A stretch of 64,000 nucleotides of DNA, from the NCBI GenBank assembly GCA_963974715.1, contig CAXBDK010000007.1, positions 1 through 64,000 of the forward strand, in the 5' to 3' direction. The translations under genes and the position numbers were made by a program. Shown here piece by piece: positions 28,813-38,082 of this stretch; the stretch's first letter is position 1, and each line of letters starts with the position of its first letter. Below the pieces are notes generated by a model, which did no database searches, was not told the origin of the DNA, and was given only the letters and a program-made list of their open reading frames with translations. Source of the stretch: Sediminicola sp963974715 (GTDB lineage: Bacteria; Bacteroidota; Bacteroidia; Flavobacteriales; Flavobacteriaceae).

Positions 28813-28845
28813 TATAAAAATGGGTTTACTTGGATTCCAGCAGCA

Positions 28846-30837
28846 TTAAAATCCAAGATCGACTTTGTTCAGTTCCCAAAGATCTAATTCTTTCACCGTC
28901 ACGTTCCCGTGATTGGCAAAAAATTCAATTCCGAGGTTCGATGGATCTGGATATATTTTACTTGAAATCACAGTTTCCCCATTATTTGCAAAAACCTCGA
29001 CAGAACAGTTATCGACAAAAACATGTAGTTTCAGATGGTCCCCCCTCTTTTTCAATGGCCCTTTGTAAATTTGTGGAAACAGGGAAATAAAATCATCCAG
29101 TCCACTATCCCTTCTATCCACATAGAGCTCTTCACGCTGGCTGTTATAACCAATGATGGTCTGCTCTCCTTCACCGACCCCTATTTTCAGTCCAAAATCA
29201 TCCGCACTGATATTTTCAAAATCAACGATCAGTTCATAAGCGTTTTTCGAGGGCCTAATTTTTTTTGATTTCCAAATACCTTCAAAAGTTTCTCCTTTTG
29301 CTGTTTGGTGTTTCCCCCGGAGATCCCTTAATTCCTCTATTGGGGCCTGTACCAGCCGAACACCTTCTGGAAAAGTCCTTAATTCGACCTTGCGCGGAAT
29401 CGACTGATTGCCCCTGACCGGTTCGGTTCCCCCATATCTCCAACTGCCCATCCAAGCGGTCCAAATAATTCTTTCTTCATTTTCGGCATAATTGTTCCAT
29501 GCCCTTACCGCAAAAAAATCAGGGCCATAATCAAGCCAAAAAGCTTGTTCCCGCCCCGCGATCACCGCCAGATCATCGGACAATATAAAATGATCGACAA
29601 GTATGGCTCCATTGGGAGCGTTATCGACAATTTCAACTTTTGCGGTCTTTCCTTTAAATTCGGAAACATCCCAGCCCATCCATTGCATGCCCCCGGAATT
29701 ATTTCCCGTTTCCGAACGCACCACTTTGTTGTCTACCAATAAATTAACACTTAGATCCTTTGGAATGTGGTTTCCACCCACAAGGAAATTGATATGGTCT
29801 TTTGAAATAGTAAAGTCCGGGGAAGTTAATTTTCCGGTCGATTTTGCCCTATCATGATGGCTGTTGGCAAAGAACGCTCCTTCTTTGCCCATCACGGCCC
29901 CTTGGCGGAACAATGCCTGATTGGAAGGGGATTCTATAAAAGCGGTTCCCTCCATCTTCCAGTTACGATGGCCCTGTTCAAAATCAAAAAGAACTTCGCC
30001 GGACGGTCTGTAGTCTCCCTTTTTTAAATCCATGGCAAATTCTTGATCAATGGTAAACCTTGTTCCATCGAAGTCCCCTATAAAATATTGTCCCGACAAG
30101 GGTTGTACACTGATCGCTAGCACCCACTTTATATTGTTCGGATCATTATCGACAGGCAGCGGAAATAAATCGGCACACTCCCAAACTCCTTCCACAGCGC
30201 CATAAGGGCCAAAGTCGCTCATAAATTCCCAATCGATCAAATTAGGCGAACTAAAGAATTTTATCTTCGGAACATCTGCCCAACCAATAACCATTATCCA
30301 TTTCTTGGTGGGTTCGTGCCAAAACACTTTAGGGTCCCTAAACTCTCTTGCGTTAATATCCAGTATGGGAAATTTGGCATGCCGGGTCCACGTTTTTGCC
30401 AAATCGTTACTATAGGCAAGGCCAATGACCTGGTTTCCCCAAGGCTCACTATCATTATGCCAGAAAGATACCAAGGGAGGTTCGCCATTGCGTCCAAGGC
30501 CACTGGTATTTTTTTCATCTACCACAATTGTTCCGGACCCCCCCAAGCGGTTCATCTTCCGTAAGGAGTCCCTTTCCTTTACGGTAATGGTCGGATCGTA
30601 CATTTTTCTTCTTTGCAGACCTGCTTCCGTCATTTTCCAATGTACAAAATCCTTACTTGAAGCGCTCCCCCAATTATTATAGTACAGTCCATTGTAATAA
30701 AACAACCCAGTAGGATCTATACCTGGATAATAGTGGTATGATGGGTTATATTGTTCATTGTTGTTCTGAGCGGAACTGTTGTTAAATGCAAAAGCCGATA
30801 GGCAAACAAACATTATTTTATTTATATAGGTTTTCAT
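28846..30837 (-). CDS. GH32 levanase/inulinase-like enzyme with insert domain
   Basis: 663 residues with a Sec signal (MKTYINKIMFVCLSAFAFNNSSA). The N-terminal nucleophile block is short and atypical, YPGIDPTGLFYYNG, keeping the Asp (D41) but lacking the usual WMN. REFRDPKVFW and GVWECADLFPL supply the other two catalytic blocks. Between the propeller halves lies an insert of about 150 residues (VLFDFEQGHRNWKMEGTAF to DNAPNGAILVDHF) resembling a carbohydrate-binding beta-sandwich, as in levanases of Bacteroidota. The C-terminal sandwich (DNCSVEVFANNGE) is canonical. It lies between the two WMNE paralogues and is probably secreted. Exo-acting fructan hydrolysis is the best guess. Confidence 0.9.
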   Translation of the reverse strand: MKTYINKIMFVCLSAFAFNNSSAQNNNEQYNPSYHYYPGIDPTGLFYYNGLYYNNWGSASSKDFVHWKMTEAGLQRRKMYDPTITVKERDSLRKMNRLGGSGTIVVDEKNTSGLGRNGEPPLVSFWHNDSEPWGNQVIGLAYSNDLAKTWTRHAKFPILDINAREFRDPKVFWHEPTKKWIMVIGWADVPKIKFFSSPNLIDWEFMSDFGPYGAVEGVWECADLFPLPVDNDPNNIKWVLAISVQPLSGQYFIGDFDGTRFTIDQEFAMDLKKGDYRPSGEVLFDFEQGHRNWKMEGTAFIESPSNQALFRQGAVMGKEGAFFANSHHDRAKSTGKLTSPDFTISKDHINFLVGGNHIPKDLSVNLLVDNKVVRSETGNNSGGMQWMGWDVSEFKGKTAKVEIVDNAPNGAILVDHFILSDDLAVIAGREQAFWLDYGPDFFAVRAWNNYAENEERIIWTAWMGSWRYGGTEPVRGNQSIPRKVELRTFPEGVRLVQAPIEELRDLRGKHQTAKGETFEGIWKSKKIRPSKNAYELIVDFENISADDFGLKIGVGEGEQTIIGYNSQREELYVDRRDSGLDDFISLFPQIYKGPLKKRGDHLKLHVFVDNCSVEVFANNGETVISSKIYPDPSNLGIEFFANHGNVTVKELDLWELNKVDLGF

Positions 30838-30857
30838 GTTCTTCTAATTACGGTGTA

Positions 30858-33104
30858 TTATTTTGAGGTTTCCACATATTCCCAATTTATAGATTGCATT
30901 GGGTAGATAGCAAGTTTGTCAAGTCTTTCATCCTCTTCAAATCCCATTAGTTCAAGATGTTGCGCATCAAGATCATTAAAATAGATCCGGTCAGTAATGG
31001 AAGCTTTGTCATTGATATAGATTTCGATCATTGACTTATCCAAAAAAATACGGAGCCTTATTTCTTCTTGCTCCCCAATAGGGGCCTTAAGAGGAATGAA
31101 TTTACGCTCTGGATTCTCTTGGGTCTTATCAAAAACGACCGCTTTTATTGATGGGTCATAGTAGATCATTGCCTGTGGATTTCCAGTTTTGGACTTACGG
31201 ACAATAATTCCCTTTTTTCCAGCACTAGGTATAAAGTCCAGATCGATTTCCAACTGGTCTCCCTTTATATCCTTTAATTCTTCATTTAAAGTCGAAATAC
31301 GGCAATCGTTGCAGTCCATCAAAGGTTTCTCCCGAAGGGTGCTCAGTTCCTCAATTGGGGAAAAATTGAGTTCATTGTTATTTCCAAGCCAGATATTTAT
31401 CGGCAGGCCGGCATTATGGGCCCACCCCATGTCATAGGTATCGACCCTTCCGAATTTCCCCTGCGCAATGGAGAAGACGATAGATCTGCCCGTTTTGGGA
31501 TCTACAAAACCACTCTGTCCAGTAAAGCCGAAATTGCCATAATCCAACAATAATGGTGCTTCATGATCTGGAACGAACTTTTTACTTTTTTTATCGAATG
31601 ACCCCACCCAATAAAAGACATCCACATCGGCAGCATCTCTTATCGGCAATACCATAAAGGCATATTTGTTGGTGATCTTACCTTCTTTAGTGGGTAATGG
31701 AAGTAGGATCGGCAATTCCCATACACCGCCCAAATAAGGATATTTTTCAATATTCGTTTGGTAAAACGGATGGAGGTAGTTCCAGTTTTTAGCGTCTTGG
31801 GATTCGAACAAAACGGCGGTGCCACCTTTATTTTCGATACCGCTGCCAACGATCATAAAATAGGTTCCATCAATTTGAAACACAAATGGATCACGGAATT
31901 CATTGTGCAAATATTCCGCGGGTTTATCCACTATAATTCCCGTCTTGGTCCAAGAAATTAAATTTTTGTCGCTTTTGTCTTCCGGAACGGCAATAGCCGT
32001 ATATTGATTTTCGGCCTTAGCATCGTTTCCTGCGGTATAAAACAACATGGGTGTATCCTCTGGGCCTACGTATGCGGAACCCGACCAAATGCCGTCAGGG
32101 TCCAAGGTCCCTTTTTCAGGCGCCAACGCAATATCGGCATGCTTCCAATTTACCATATCGTCGCTCACCCAATGCCCCCAATGGATCTGGCCCCAATATG
32201 GGCCAAAGGGATTGTGTTGGTAGAAAAGGTGGTATTTCCCATTATAGAACATTGGTGCGTGCGGTTCGTTCATCCAATGTGCGGGTGCAATGGCATGGTA
32301 ATTTGGCCTAAATTCATCGTCGAATACGTCAGGGTCCAACCTGAGTGCTTTCTTTAGACCTTCTGGCCCATGTGCATCAAAAACGGCCTGGTCATTATGT
32401 AGGTCTCTCAAGGGTCCGATGGAAATTTCGTCCAGTAGCCCACTTATCATGTTAAACCTGAACTTTCTCCCAAAACCACTTGCATTTGCATTTCGGCCGA
32501 TGGTCAAGATATATCCATTTCCTTGAAATTGCTTTTCGACCAGCGAACTGCCCACAGGTTCGTTCAGTACTTCGTTTCCGTTCAATAAAACCTGTAAGTT
32601 CTTTTCCCCCTGTTTGACATTCACAAAATTCCACTGGTTCTTTTCTAAAAACAGTCGGTCATTGGTGAGGCGTTTTTGATCGTTTCCTTCACCATATTGG
32701 ACCGCCAACTGGCCATGTTTGAGCAGGCCCACTTTGAAACCTAAAGAATCCTTCCCTGAACGGTAGTCTATAATTGCGGATAATTTATTGTCCACCGCAC
32801 TATCAAAGGCCCGGGGAGCGATATAGAAGCTTAGGTCAAATTGCGACGGGATTTGGTACCCTTCGATTTCCATATAGGTTGAGTATCCATCGAAAAGCAA
32901 AGATCCCTTATCGCCCACAGGTTTCCATGCGAATTTTGGTTCATCTGATTTCAGGCTATAAGGAGCATTATAAAGGTGCACCTGGTGCGACTTTTGAAAT
33001 TCCTGCCACCACGTTTCACCATCAAGTTTCAATTCCAGGTTCTGTGCTGGTAGGGAAGCGCAAATGAGCAGAAAAAATAATGATATGTTAGAATAAATAT
33101 TCAT
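30858..33104 (-). CDS. LamG-GH32 secreted protein with WMNE motif, paralogue
   Basis: About 748 residues from the ATG at 33104, which gives the signal peptide NIYSNISLFFLLICASLPAQ; the longer frame from 33173 is not signal-like. The layout matches the 26.5-28.8 kb paralogue: LamG-like domain at about 65-230 (LLFDGYSTYMEIEG, MISGLLDEISIGPL), then GH32. E280 in HWMNEPHAP stands in for the nucleophile Asp, whereas EFRDPFVF and GVWELPILLPL are preserved. The C-terminal beta-sandwich carries KSMIEIYINDKASITDR. The two paralogues are clearly divergent in sequence, so duplication was not recent. Fructan binding or cleavage is expected from the neighbouring SusC/D and GH32 genes. Confidence 0.9.
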   Translation of the reverse strand: MNIYSNISLFFLLICASLPAQNLELKLDGETWWQEFQKSHQVHLYNAPYSLKSDEPKFAWKPVGDKGSLLFDGYSTYMEIEGYQIPSQFDLSFYIAPRAFDSAVDNKLSAIIDYRSGKDSLGFKVGLLKHGQLAVQYGEGNDQKRLTNDRLFLEKNQWNFVNVKQGEKNLQVLLNGNEVLNEPVGSSLVEKQFQGNGYILTIGRNANASGFGRKFRFNMISGLLDEISIGPLRDLHNDQAVFDAHGPEGLKKALRLDPDVFDDEFRPNYHAIAPAHWMNEPHAPMFYNGKYHLFYQHNPFGPYWGQIHWGHWVSDDMVNWKHADIALAPEKGTLDPDGIWSGSAYVGPEDTPMLFYTAGNDAKAENQYTAIAVPEDKSDKNLISWTKTGIIVDKPAEYLHNEFRDPFVFQIDGTYFMIVGSGIENKGGTAVLFESQDAKNWNYLHPFYQTNIEKYPYLGGVWELPILLPLPTKEGKITNKYAFMVLPIRDAADVDVFYWVGSFDKKSKKFVPDHEAPLLLDYGNFGFTGQSGFVDPKTGRSIVFSIAQGKFGRVDTYDMGWAHNAGLPINIWLGNNNELNFSPIEELSTLREKPLMDCNDCRISTLNEELKDIKGDQLEIDLDFIPSAGKKGIIVRKSKTGNPQAMIYYDPSIKAVVFDKTQENPERKFIPLKAPIGEQEEIRLRIFLDKSMIEIYINDKASITDRIYFNDLDAQHLELMGFEEDERLDKLAIYPMQSINWEYVETSK

Positions 33105-33320
33105 AGGGTCGTAATTACGTGGATTAAAACAATACCGTATAATGGGATAGGACAACAATGGCATACGTATCATTGATATCCGTTCCCAATTACAATTTTG
33201 CCCTTCTGTTCCTGTCTGTTAGGATTAAATTGAACCAACAAATACCAAAAAAGATAATTCCGAAAGCCATCCATGTACAAGCACGATCGGTACATGGGTA
33301 GCCAAAGAATCATGAAGGTA

Positions 33321-35003
33321 TTATTGATAGAACTGATTTTGCGTGTACACACCCTTACTATTATCGATTTCCTGTTGGGGAATCGGCAAGTATTCATGTC
33401 TGTTCTCCAAAAAAACGGCCCCACCTAAATAAGGTCGGATATCAGCTTCTTGTTCAAAGTAGGTCTCAAGAACCGTTTTTGCGTTCCCCCAACGGACCAG
33501 ATCGTAGAAACGATGTCCTTCGAGACATAGCTCCAATCTTCTTTCCATGCGGACGGCCATTCTAGCATATTCCTGATTGAAACCGGATTGAGGGTATAGC
33601 CCGATCTGATAGTTTGCCGCAGGACCGCTTCCATCGAGTTTTTGCACCCAAGGAGTGTTTGCGGCCCGCAGTCTGACTTCGTTAATGAGCGATCGCGCAC
33701 TTTCGGTATCGCCTATTTCTATAAAGGCCTCTGCCCTCAATAAAAGGATATCGGAGTATTTGATCAATGGAAAATTGAGCGCGCCCCGGGCCCAGGGAAA
33801 GCCACCTGGATTGGCCCTTAATGGGGAATTGGGGGAAATGAGGTTTTTCTTTCTGGAATACGGTCCGTATTCGGCCAGGGCACGTATCCAACCCGGACCA
33901 TAAACTTCCCCTGTATAATCCTTCCAAGGGATTCCAGGTCTTCCAATGGCAAGGTCCAGTCGTGGATCGATCGGGGTGGTAGTGTCGTCGGCCTCGAGAT
34001 CGTTGTCATTAAAACTGTCGAACAAGGGCAGGCCATTTTCATCCACCTTAAAAGCGTTGACCAGATTTTGAGTAGGTTTTTGGAAATTATCGCCACCGCC
34101 GTACGCCGGACCGGGAGGGGAACATAAAAGATCTCCCCAAAATAAATTGCCGCCATTGCTCCCACCACCGCCAATGTTCACCTCTACGGCAAAGATATTT
34201 TCACCATTGTGTTCTACTGTAGGATCGGAATAAAGCGCTTCGAGGTCATTCTGAAGTCCAAAGGGCCCACCGACCAAACTGTTACTGGCTTCGATCGCAT
34301 CCTCAAATTTGCCCTGAAACATAAACACCTTGGTCAGGTAGGCATCCGCAACAAGGGCGGAAATTCGTCCTGGCTGCTCCGGGGTTTCCGTCAAATCGGC
34401 ACTCGCATTGATGAGGTCATTTTCAATATTGGCCCATAGCTGTTCGGAACTTAGGTCATTGGGAATGGTTTCCTCTTCTCCGGCAGGAACGTTTTCGTCG
34501 ATCCAGGGGAATACGTGAAAATGTTTTTTCAGTTCAAAATAATAATGGCTCCTTAGCACCCTAACCTCTGCGGCCCTACTAATTTTGTTGGGCATGGCTT
34601 CCACTGTTATGTCGTTTAGTGCCTTCAATGCCATATTACATCTTTTTACCGCCAATTGCAGTGCCCTCCATTTCCGGAATATCAAACTATTATCGGAAGT
34701 GACTACACCAATTTCAATATTATTGAGCTCTCCAATGTCCCCGGTGCCTCCACCTCCTTTATAGGCATCGTCCGAGCGCACGTCACTATAGCTCCAGTTC
34801 GATGCGGGATTAAAAATGGTGGAAGTAGGTCCGTCATAAACACCATCCAGTAGTGCGTAAGATGCTATTACCAAAGCATCAACGGCTTCAACGTTCTGGA
34901 GGTCGCTATCGCTCAACGTACCTTGTGGGTTCAGATCTAGATCATTATTGCAGGCACTGACCAGCACTGCAATTAAAATTAAGGTTCCTAATATTTTTTT
35001 CAT
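33321..35003 (-). CDS. SusD-family glycan-binding lipoprotein (fructan locus)
   Basis: 560 residues. A lipoprotein signal (MKKILGTLILIAVLVSAC) is followed by the SusD N-terminal half (NPQGTLSDSDLQNVEAVDAL) and the RagB/SusD C-terminal domain (NEVRLRAANTPW, ERRLELCLEGHRFYDLVRWG, YLPIPQQEIDNSKGVYTQN). It would form the lid of the SusC transporter encoded 11 bases upstream. It binds oligosaccharides at the outer membrane; the surrounding GH32 genes indicate beta-fructans. Confidence 0.96.
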   Translation of the reverse strand: MKKILGTLILIAVLVSACNNDLDLNPQGTLSDSDLQNVEAVDALVIASYALLDGVYDGPTSTIFNPASNWSYSDVRSDDAYKGGGGTGDIGELNNIEIGVVTSDNSLIFRKWRALQLAVKRCNMALKALNDITVEAMPNKISRAAEVRVLRSHYYFELKKHFHVFPWIDENVPAGEEETIPNDLSSEQLWANIENDLINASADLTETPEQPGRISALVADAYLTKVFMFQGKFEDAIEASNSLVGGPFGLQNDLEALYSDPTVEHNGENIFAVEVNIGGGGSNGGNLFWGDLLCSPPGPAYGGGDNFQKPTQNLVNAFKVDENGLPLFDSFNDNDLEADDTTTPIDPRLDLAIGRPGIPWKDYTGEVYGPGWIRALAEYGPYSRKKNLISPNSPLRANPGGFPWARGALNFPLIKYSDILLLRAEAFIEIGDTESARSLINEVRLRAANTPWVQKLDGSGPAANYQIGLYPQSGFNQEYARMAVRMERRLELCLEGHRFYDLVRWGNAKTVLETYFEQEADIRPYLGGAVFLENRHEYLPIPQQEIDNSKGVYTQNQFYQ

Positions 35004-35014
35004 GGTTCTTTCTT

Positions 35015-38000
35015 TTAGAATTTTAGGTTAACGCCCAAAGCAATGGATTTGGCGTGCGGATAGGTAGCCTGCTGAAGAATGCCGGTGTTATTTCCCGTTT
35101 CATAATCAAAGCCGTTAAAATCCGTAAAATTGAGGAGGTTCTGCCCTTGGAAGTAAAAGCGCATACTACTTGCATTTTTAAGCTTGTCCATAAATTTTTT
35201 GGGCATGGAATAGCCAAACGTGATGGATTTCAAGCGTATGAAAGTGCCTTCATCGATAAAATAATCGGATGCCCTTAACTCATCATTGGCATTGTTCAAT
35301 GTCAAACTTGGAATGTTCGAATTGGGATTTGATTCCGAAAATGCCTTTAAGGTCTCTGCACTATGGTTCGTCTCAAAGAAGAAAGTAGTTTCGAGCCCCC
35401 TATAGGTATTGTAAATATCGTTGCCAAAGGTACCATCGACAAAAACTGATAGATCAAAGTTTTTATAGTTGGCGGCAAAATTCATTCCCACGGAAAAATC
35501 GGGAAACGGACTGCCAATGATGACCCTGTCCTCAGGATCTACTATCCCATCGTTGTTGGTATCGACGTACCGTATCCTTCCAATGCCCTTCCCAGGTTGT
35601 TGCGCATGGGCATCCACCTCACTTTGCGTCCTAAAAAGGCCAGCTGTTCTATATCCGAAGAAAGAGCCGATGGGGCTACCGGGCCGTAAGATGGTCAGGC
35701 CGTCAATGACCTGATCGATATCTTCCGTTATGCTCACCACTTTGTTCCTTATTGCGGTAAAATTTAGGTCAACCTGATATTGAAATTCCTTTTCGCCGGC
35801 ATTCCGATATGAAAGGACCGCCTCAAAACCTTTGTTCTGTGCCTCCCCAACATTTACAAATGGCGCCAATCCTTCACCTTCAACGGAGAGAAGTGGAGAC
35901 TGGAACAGTAGATCTTTAGTATTACGGACGAAGTAATCGCCGGTAAATGTCAATCTGTTGTTTACCAATCCGAGGTCAAGGCCAAAGTTAAAGGTTTCCG
36001 AAACCTCCCAGCCAACATTGGGGTTACCTATTTGATTGATTACAAAACCTTGACTGTTCCCCGTATTAGATCCCCCGATATCATAGGCCGAATAATTGGG
36101 ATCGCTGTTAAATGTGCTGCTCCTGGTATAATCACCTATACGGTCGTTACCCGCTTGACCGTAAGAGAACCGTAGTTTCAGGTCGGAAATAGCATCATTG
36201 TCCACTAGAAAAGATTCCCTGTTTATACGCCATCCAATTGATGCAGAAGGAAAATAGCCCACCCTGTTGTTGGATCCGAAACGCGACGATTCGTCCCTAC
36301 GCAAGGTGGTGGAAAATAAATATCGGTCCAACAGGGAATAGTTTACTTTTCCAAAAAATGATTTGGTTGCACTTTGGTTCCTTCTTCCAAAATTTATATC
36401 ATCATCAGAACCCGCACTAAGCACACGGAAATCGGGATTTTGCAAAAAGAAACCGGTATCGGACGCACCGATGATCTCAAACTGGTTCGAGGATGTTTCA
36501 AAGCCCGCTATTGCTTCAAGGGCATGTGAATCATTGTTCCAGTCATAGGTCAGTAATTGGGTGTACCTCGTATTGATATCCTGGGCCGCTTCTTCCCTGA
36601 GCCTGTTCAGGGCATTATTGAACCTTCCCTCAACAAAGCTCGGCTCAAAAAATGTGAACCTTGTATTTGCAAGTTCGAACCCTACAATAGTCTTGGTCTT
36701 TAATCCGTTCCAGATTTTAAGTTCTGCATGTATGTCGCCGATCAACCGAAAGTTTCTACGACTATTGTCCTTATTCCTAAATTGGCGGCCTACCGGGTTA
36801 AAGCGGTCACCTGTTCCAGCGGGCGCGGGTCCGCCATAATTACCGACCTCATCGTACATAGGAATGATGGGATGTTGAAAAAGGGCGTCCTCATATGTTC
36901 TATTTTCAAAAGGATCGACACGTGTTTCATAGGAAAGGGAGATGTTTTCCCCAATGGTCAGGTTATCGTTGAAAAGGTTGAAATCGGTATTTAACCTAGC
37001 GGAATAACGTTCATAGTTGGTATACACAAAGATTCCTTCCTCTTGGGCATAGCCCAGTCCGAAATAGAACCTTGATTTGTCCAGTGCCTGTGAAACACTG
37101 ATATCGTAATTTTTGGTTATCGCTGTTTTGAAAACTTCGTCCTGCCAATCGGTATCACCAGATCGTGTCAAGGGGTTTTGGTTTATAAAATCTACGGGCA
37201 CCGCCCCTGTACCGTCAAAAATATAATTGCCCCCCGCAAAAGTATTGCCGATATCGGGCAGATTGCCATCATTTCTCAAAGCCTGCAGATAGGTGTCCCC
37301 ATATTGCTGGGCATTCAGCATATCCAATTTGTTTCTGATCGTGCTGAAACGGACATAAGAGTCAAAAGTGATCGAGGCTTCTTTGCTCTTCCCCTTTTTC
37401 GTGGTAATCAAAATTACCCCATTACCTCCCCTGGCCCCGTAGATCGATGCCGAAGCGGCATCTTTCAGGACTTGGATGCTTTCTATGTCCTCGGGATTAA
37501 GACCGCTGGAGAAATCGGTCTGTACCCCGTCAATGATGAACAAGGGATTGTTGCCGCTCCCAAAGCTACCGACGCCCCTGATCAATATATTGGCATTTGT
37601 ACCCGGCGCACCATCGGTCGAGACCGAAACCCCGGCGACACGTCCTTGAATGGAGGCCAACACGTTGGAGTTGGTCTCTTTGATGCTTTCATCCATATCT
37701 ACAACGGCCACCGAACCAGTAATATCCGCTTTCTTCTGGGTGGTATACCCTAATATGACCACTTCATCCAACTGCTGTTGATCGGCTTCTAAAGAGATAT
37801 TGAAGTTGTTTTGGCCGTTTACCGGCACCTCCAAGGTTCTAAAACCTATGTAGCTAACCGATAGGACATCGTTTTCGGACACGTTGTTGAGGGTAAATCG
37901 ACCATCGAAATCCGTAGTGGTCCCGTTTGTTGTGCCCGCTATCAGAACAGTGGTCCCCGGCAATGGTGCACCGTCTTCGATCGATGTGACCGTCCCGGAT

Positions 38001-38071
38001 ATTTGTTTCCCTTGCGCCAAAAGGCATATAGGGACAACGGTAAGTAAGATCAATAAAAGTTTTAATTTCAT
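35015..38071 (-). CDS. SusC-family TonB-dependent outer-membrane transporter (fructan locus)
   Basis: 1018 residues. Signal peptide (MKLKLLLILLTVVPICLLAQ), a carboxypeptidase-like beta domain (ISGTVTSIEDGAPLPGTTV, residues 23-100), a TonB box-like stretch (DEVVILGYTTQKK), the plug (RGVGSFGSGNNPLFIIDGVQ, ASIYGARGGNGVILITTKKG) and a C-terminal barrel ending HAKSIALGVNLKF. It lacks the STN domain, so it is not itself a sigma-signalling transducer; regulation falls to the HTCS. It imports fructo-oligosaccharides together with the SusD downstream. The gene lies 11 bases from the preceding GH32, tight operon spacing. Confidence 0.96.
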   Translation of the reverse strand: MKLKLLLILLTVVPICLLAQGKQISGTVTSIEDGAPLPGTTVLIAGTTNGTTTDFDGRFTLNNVSENDVLSVSYIGFRTLEVPVNGQNNFNISLEADQQQLDEVVILGYTTQKKADITGSVAVVDMDESIKETNSNVLASIQGRVAGVSVSTDGAPGTNANILIRGVGSFGSGNNPLFIIDGVQTDFSSGLNPEDIESIQVLKDAASASIYGARGGNGVILITTKKGKSKEASITFDSYVRFSTIRNKLDMLNAQQYGDTYLQALRNDGNLPDIGNTFAGGNYIFDGTGAVPVDFINQNPLTRSGDTDWQDEVFKTAITKNYDISVSQALDKSRFYFGLGYAQEEGIFVYTNYERYSARLNTDFNLFNDNLTIGENISLSYETRVDPFENRTYEDALFQHPIIPMYDEVGNYGGPAPAGTGDRFNPVGRQFRNKDNSRRNFRLIGDIHAELKIWNGLKTKTIVGFELANTRFTFFEPSFVEGRFNNALNRLREEAAQDINTRYTQLLTYDWNNDSHALEAIAGFETSSNQFEIIGASDTGFFLQNPDFRVLSAGSDDDINFGRRNQSATKSFFGKVNYSLLDRYLFSTTLRRDESSRFGSNNRVGYFPSASIGWRINRESFLVDNDAISDLKLRFSYGQAGNDRIGDYTRSSTFNSDPNYSAYDIGGSNTGNSQGFVINQIGNPNVGWEVSETFNFGLDLGLVNNRLTFTGDYFVRNTKDLLFQSPLLSVEGEGLAPFVNVGEAQNKGFEAVLSYRNAGEKEFQYQVDLNFTAIRNKVVSITEDIDQVIDGLTILRPGSPIGSFFGYRTAGLFRTQSEVDAHAQQPGKGIGRIRYVDTNNDGIVDPEDRVIIGSPFPDFSVGMNFAANYKNFDLSVFVDGTFGNDIYNTYRGLETTFFFETNHSAETLKAFSESNPNSNIPSLTLNNANDELRASDYFIDEGTFIRLKSITFGYSMPKKFMDKLKNASSMRFYFQGQNLLNFTDFNGFDYETGNNTGILQQATYPHAKSIALGVNLKF

Positions 38072-38082
38072 AAGTTAGTTAT

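Noticed and set aside
37178..37753. 191-codon plus-strand open frame
   Set aside because: It lies opposite the plug domain of the fructan SusC gene and has no protein-like features.
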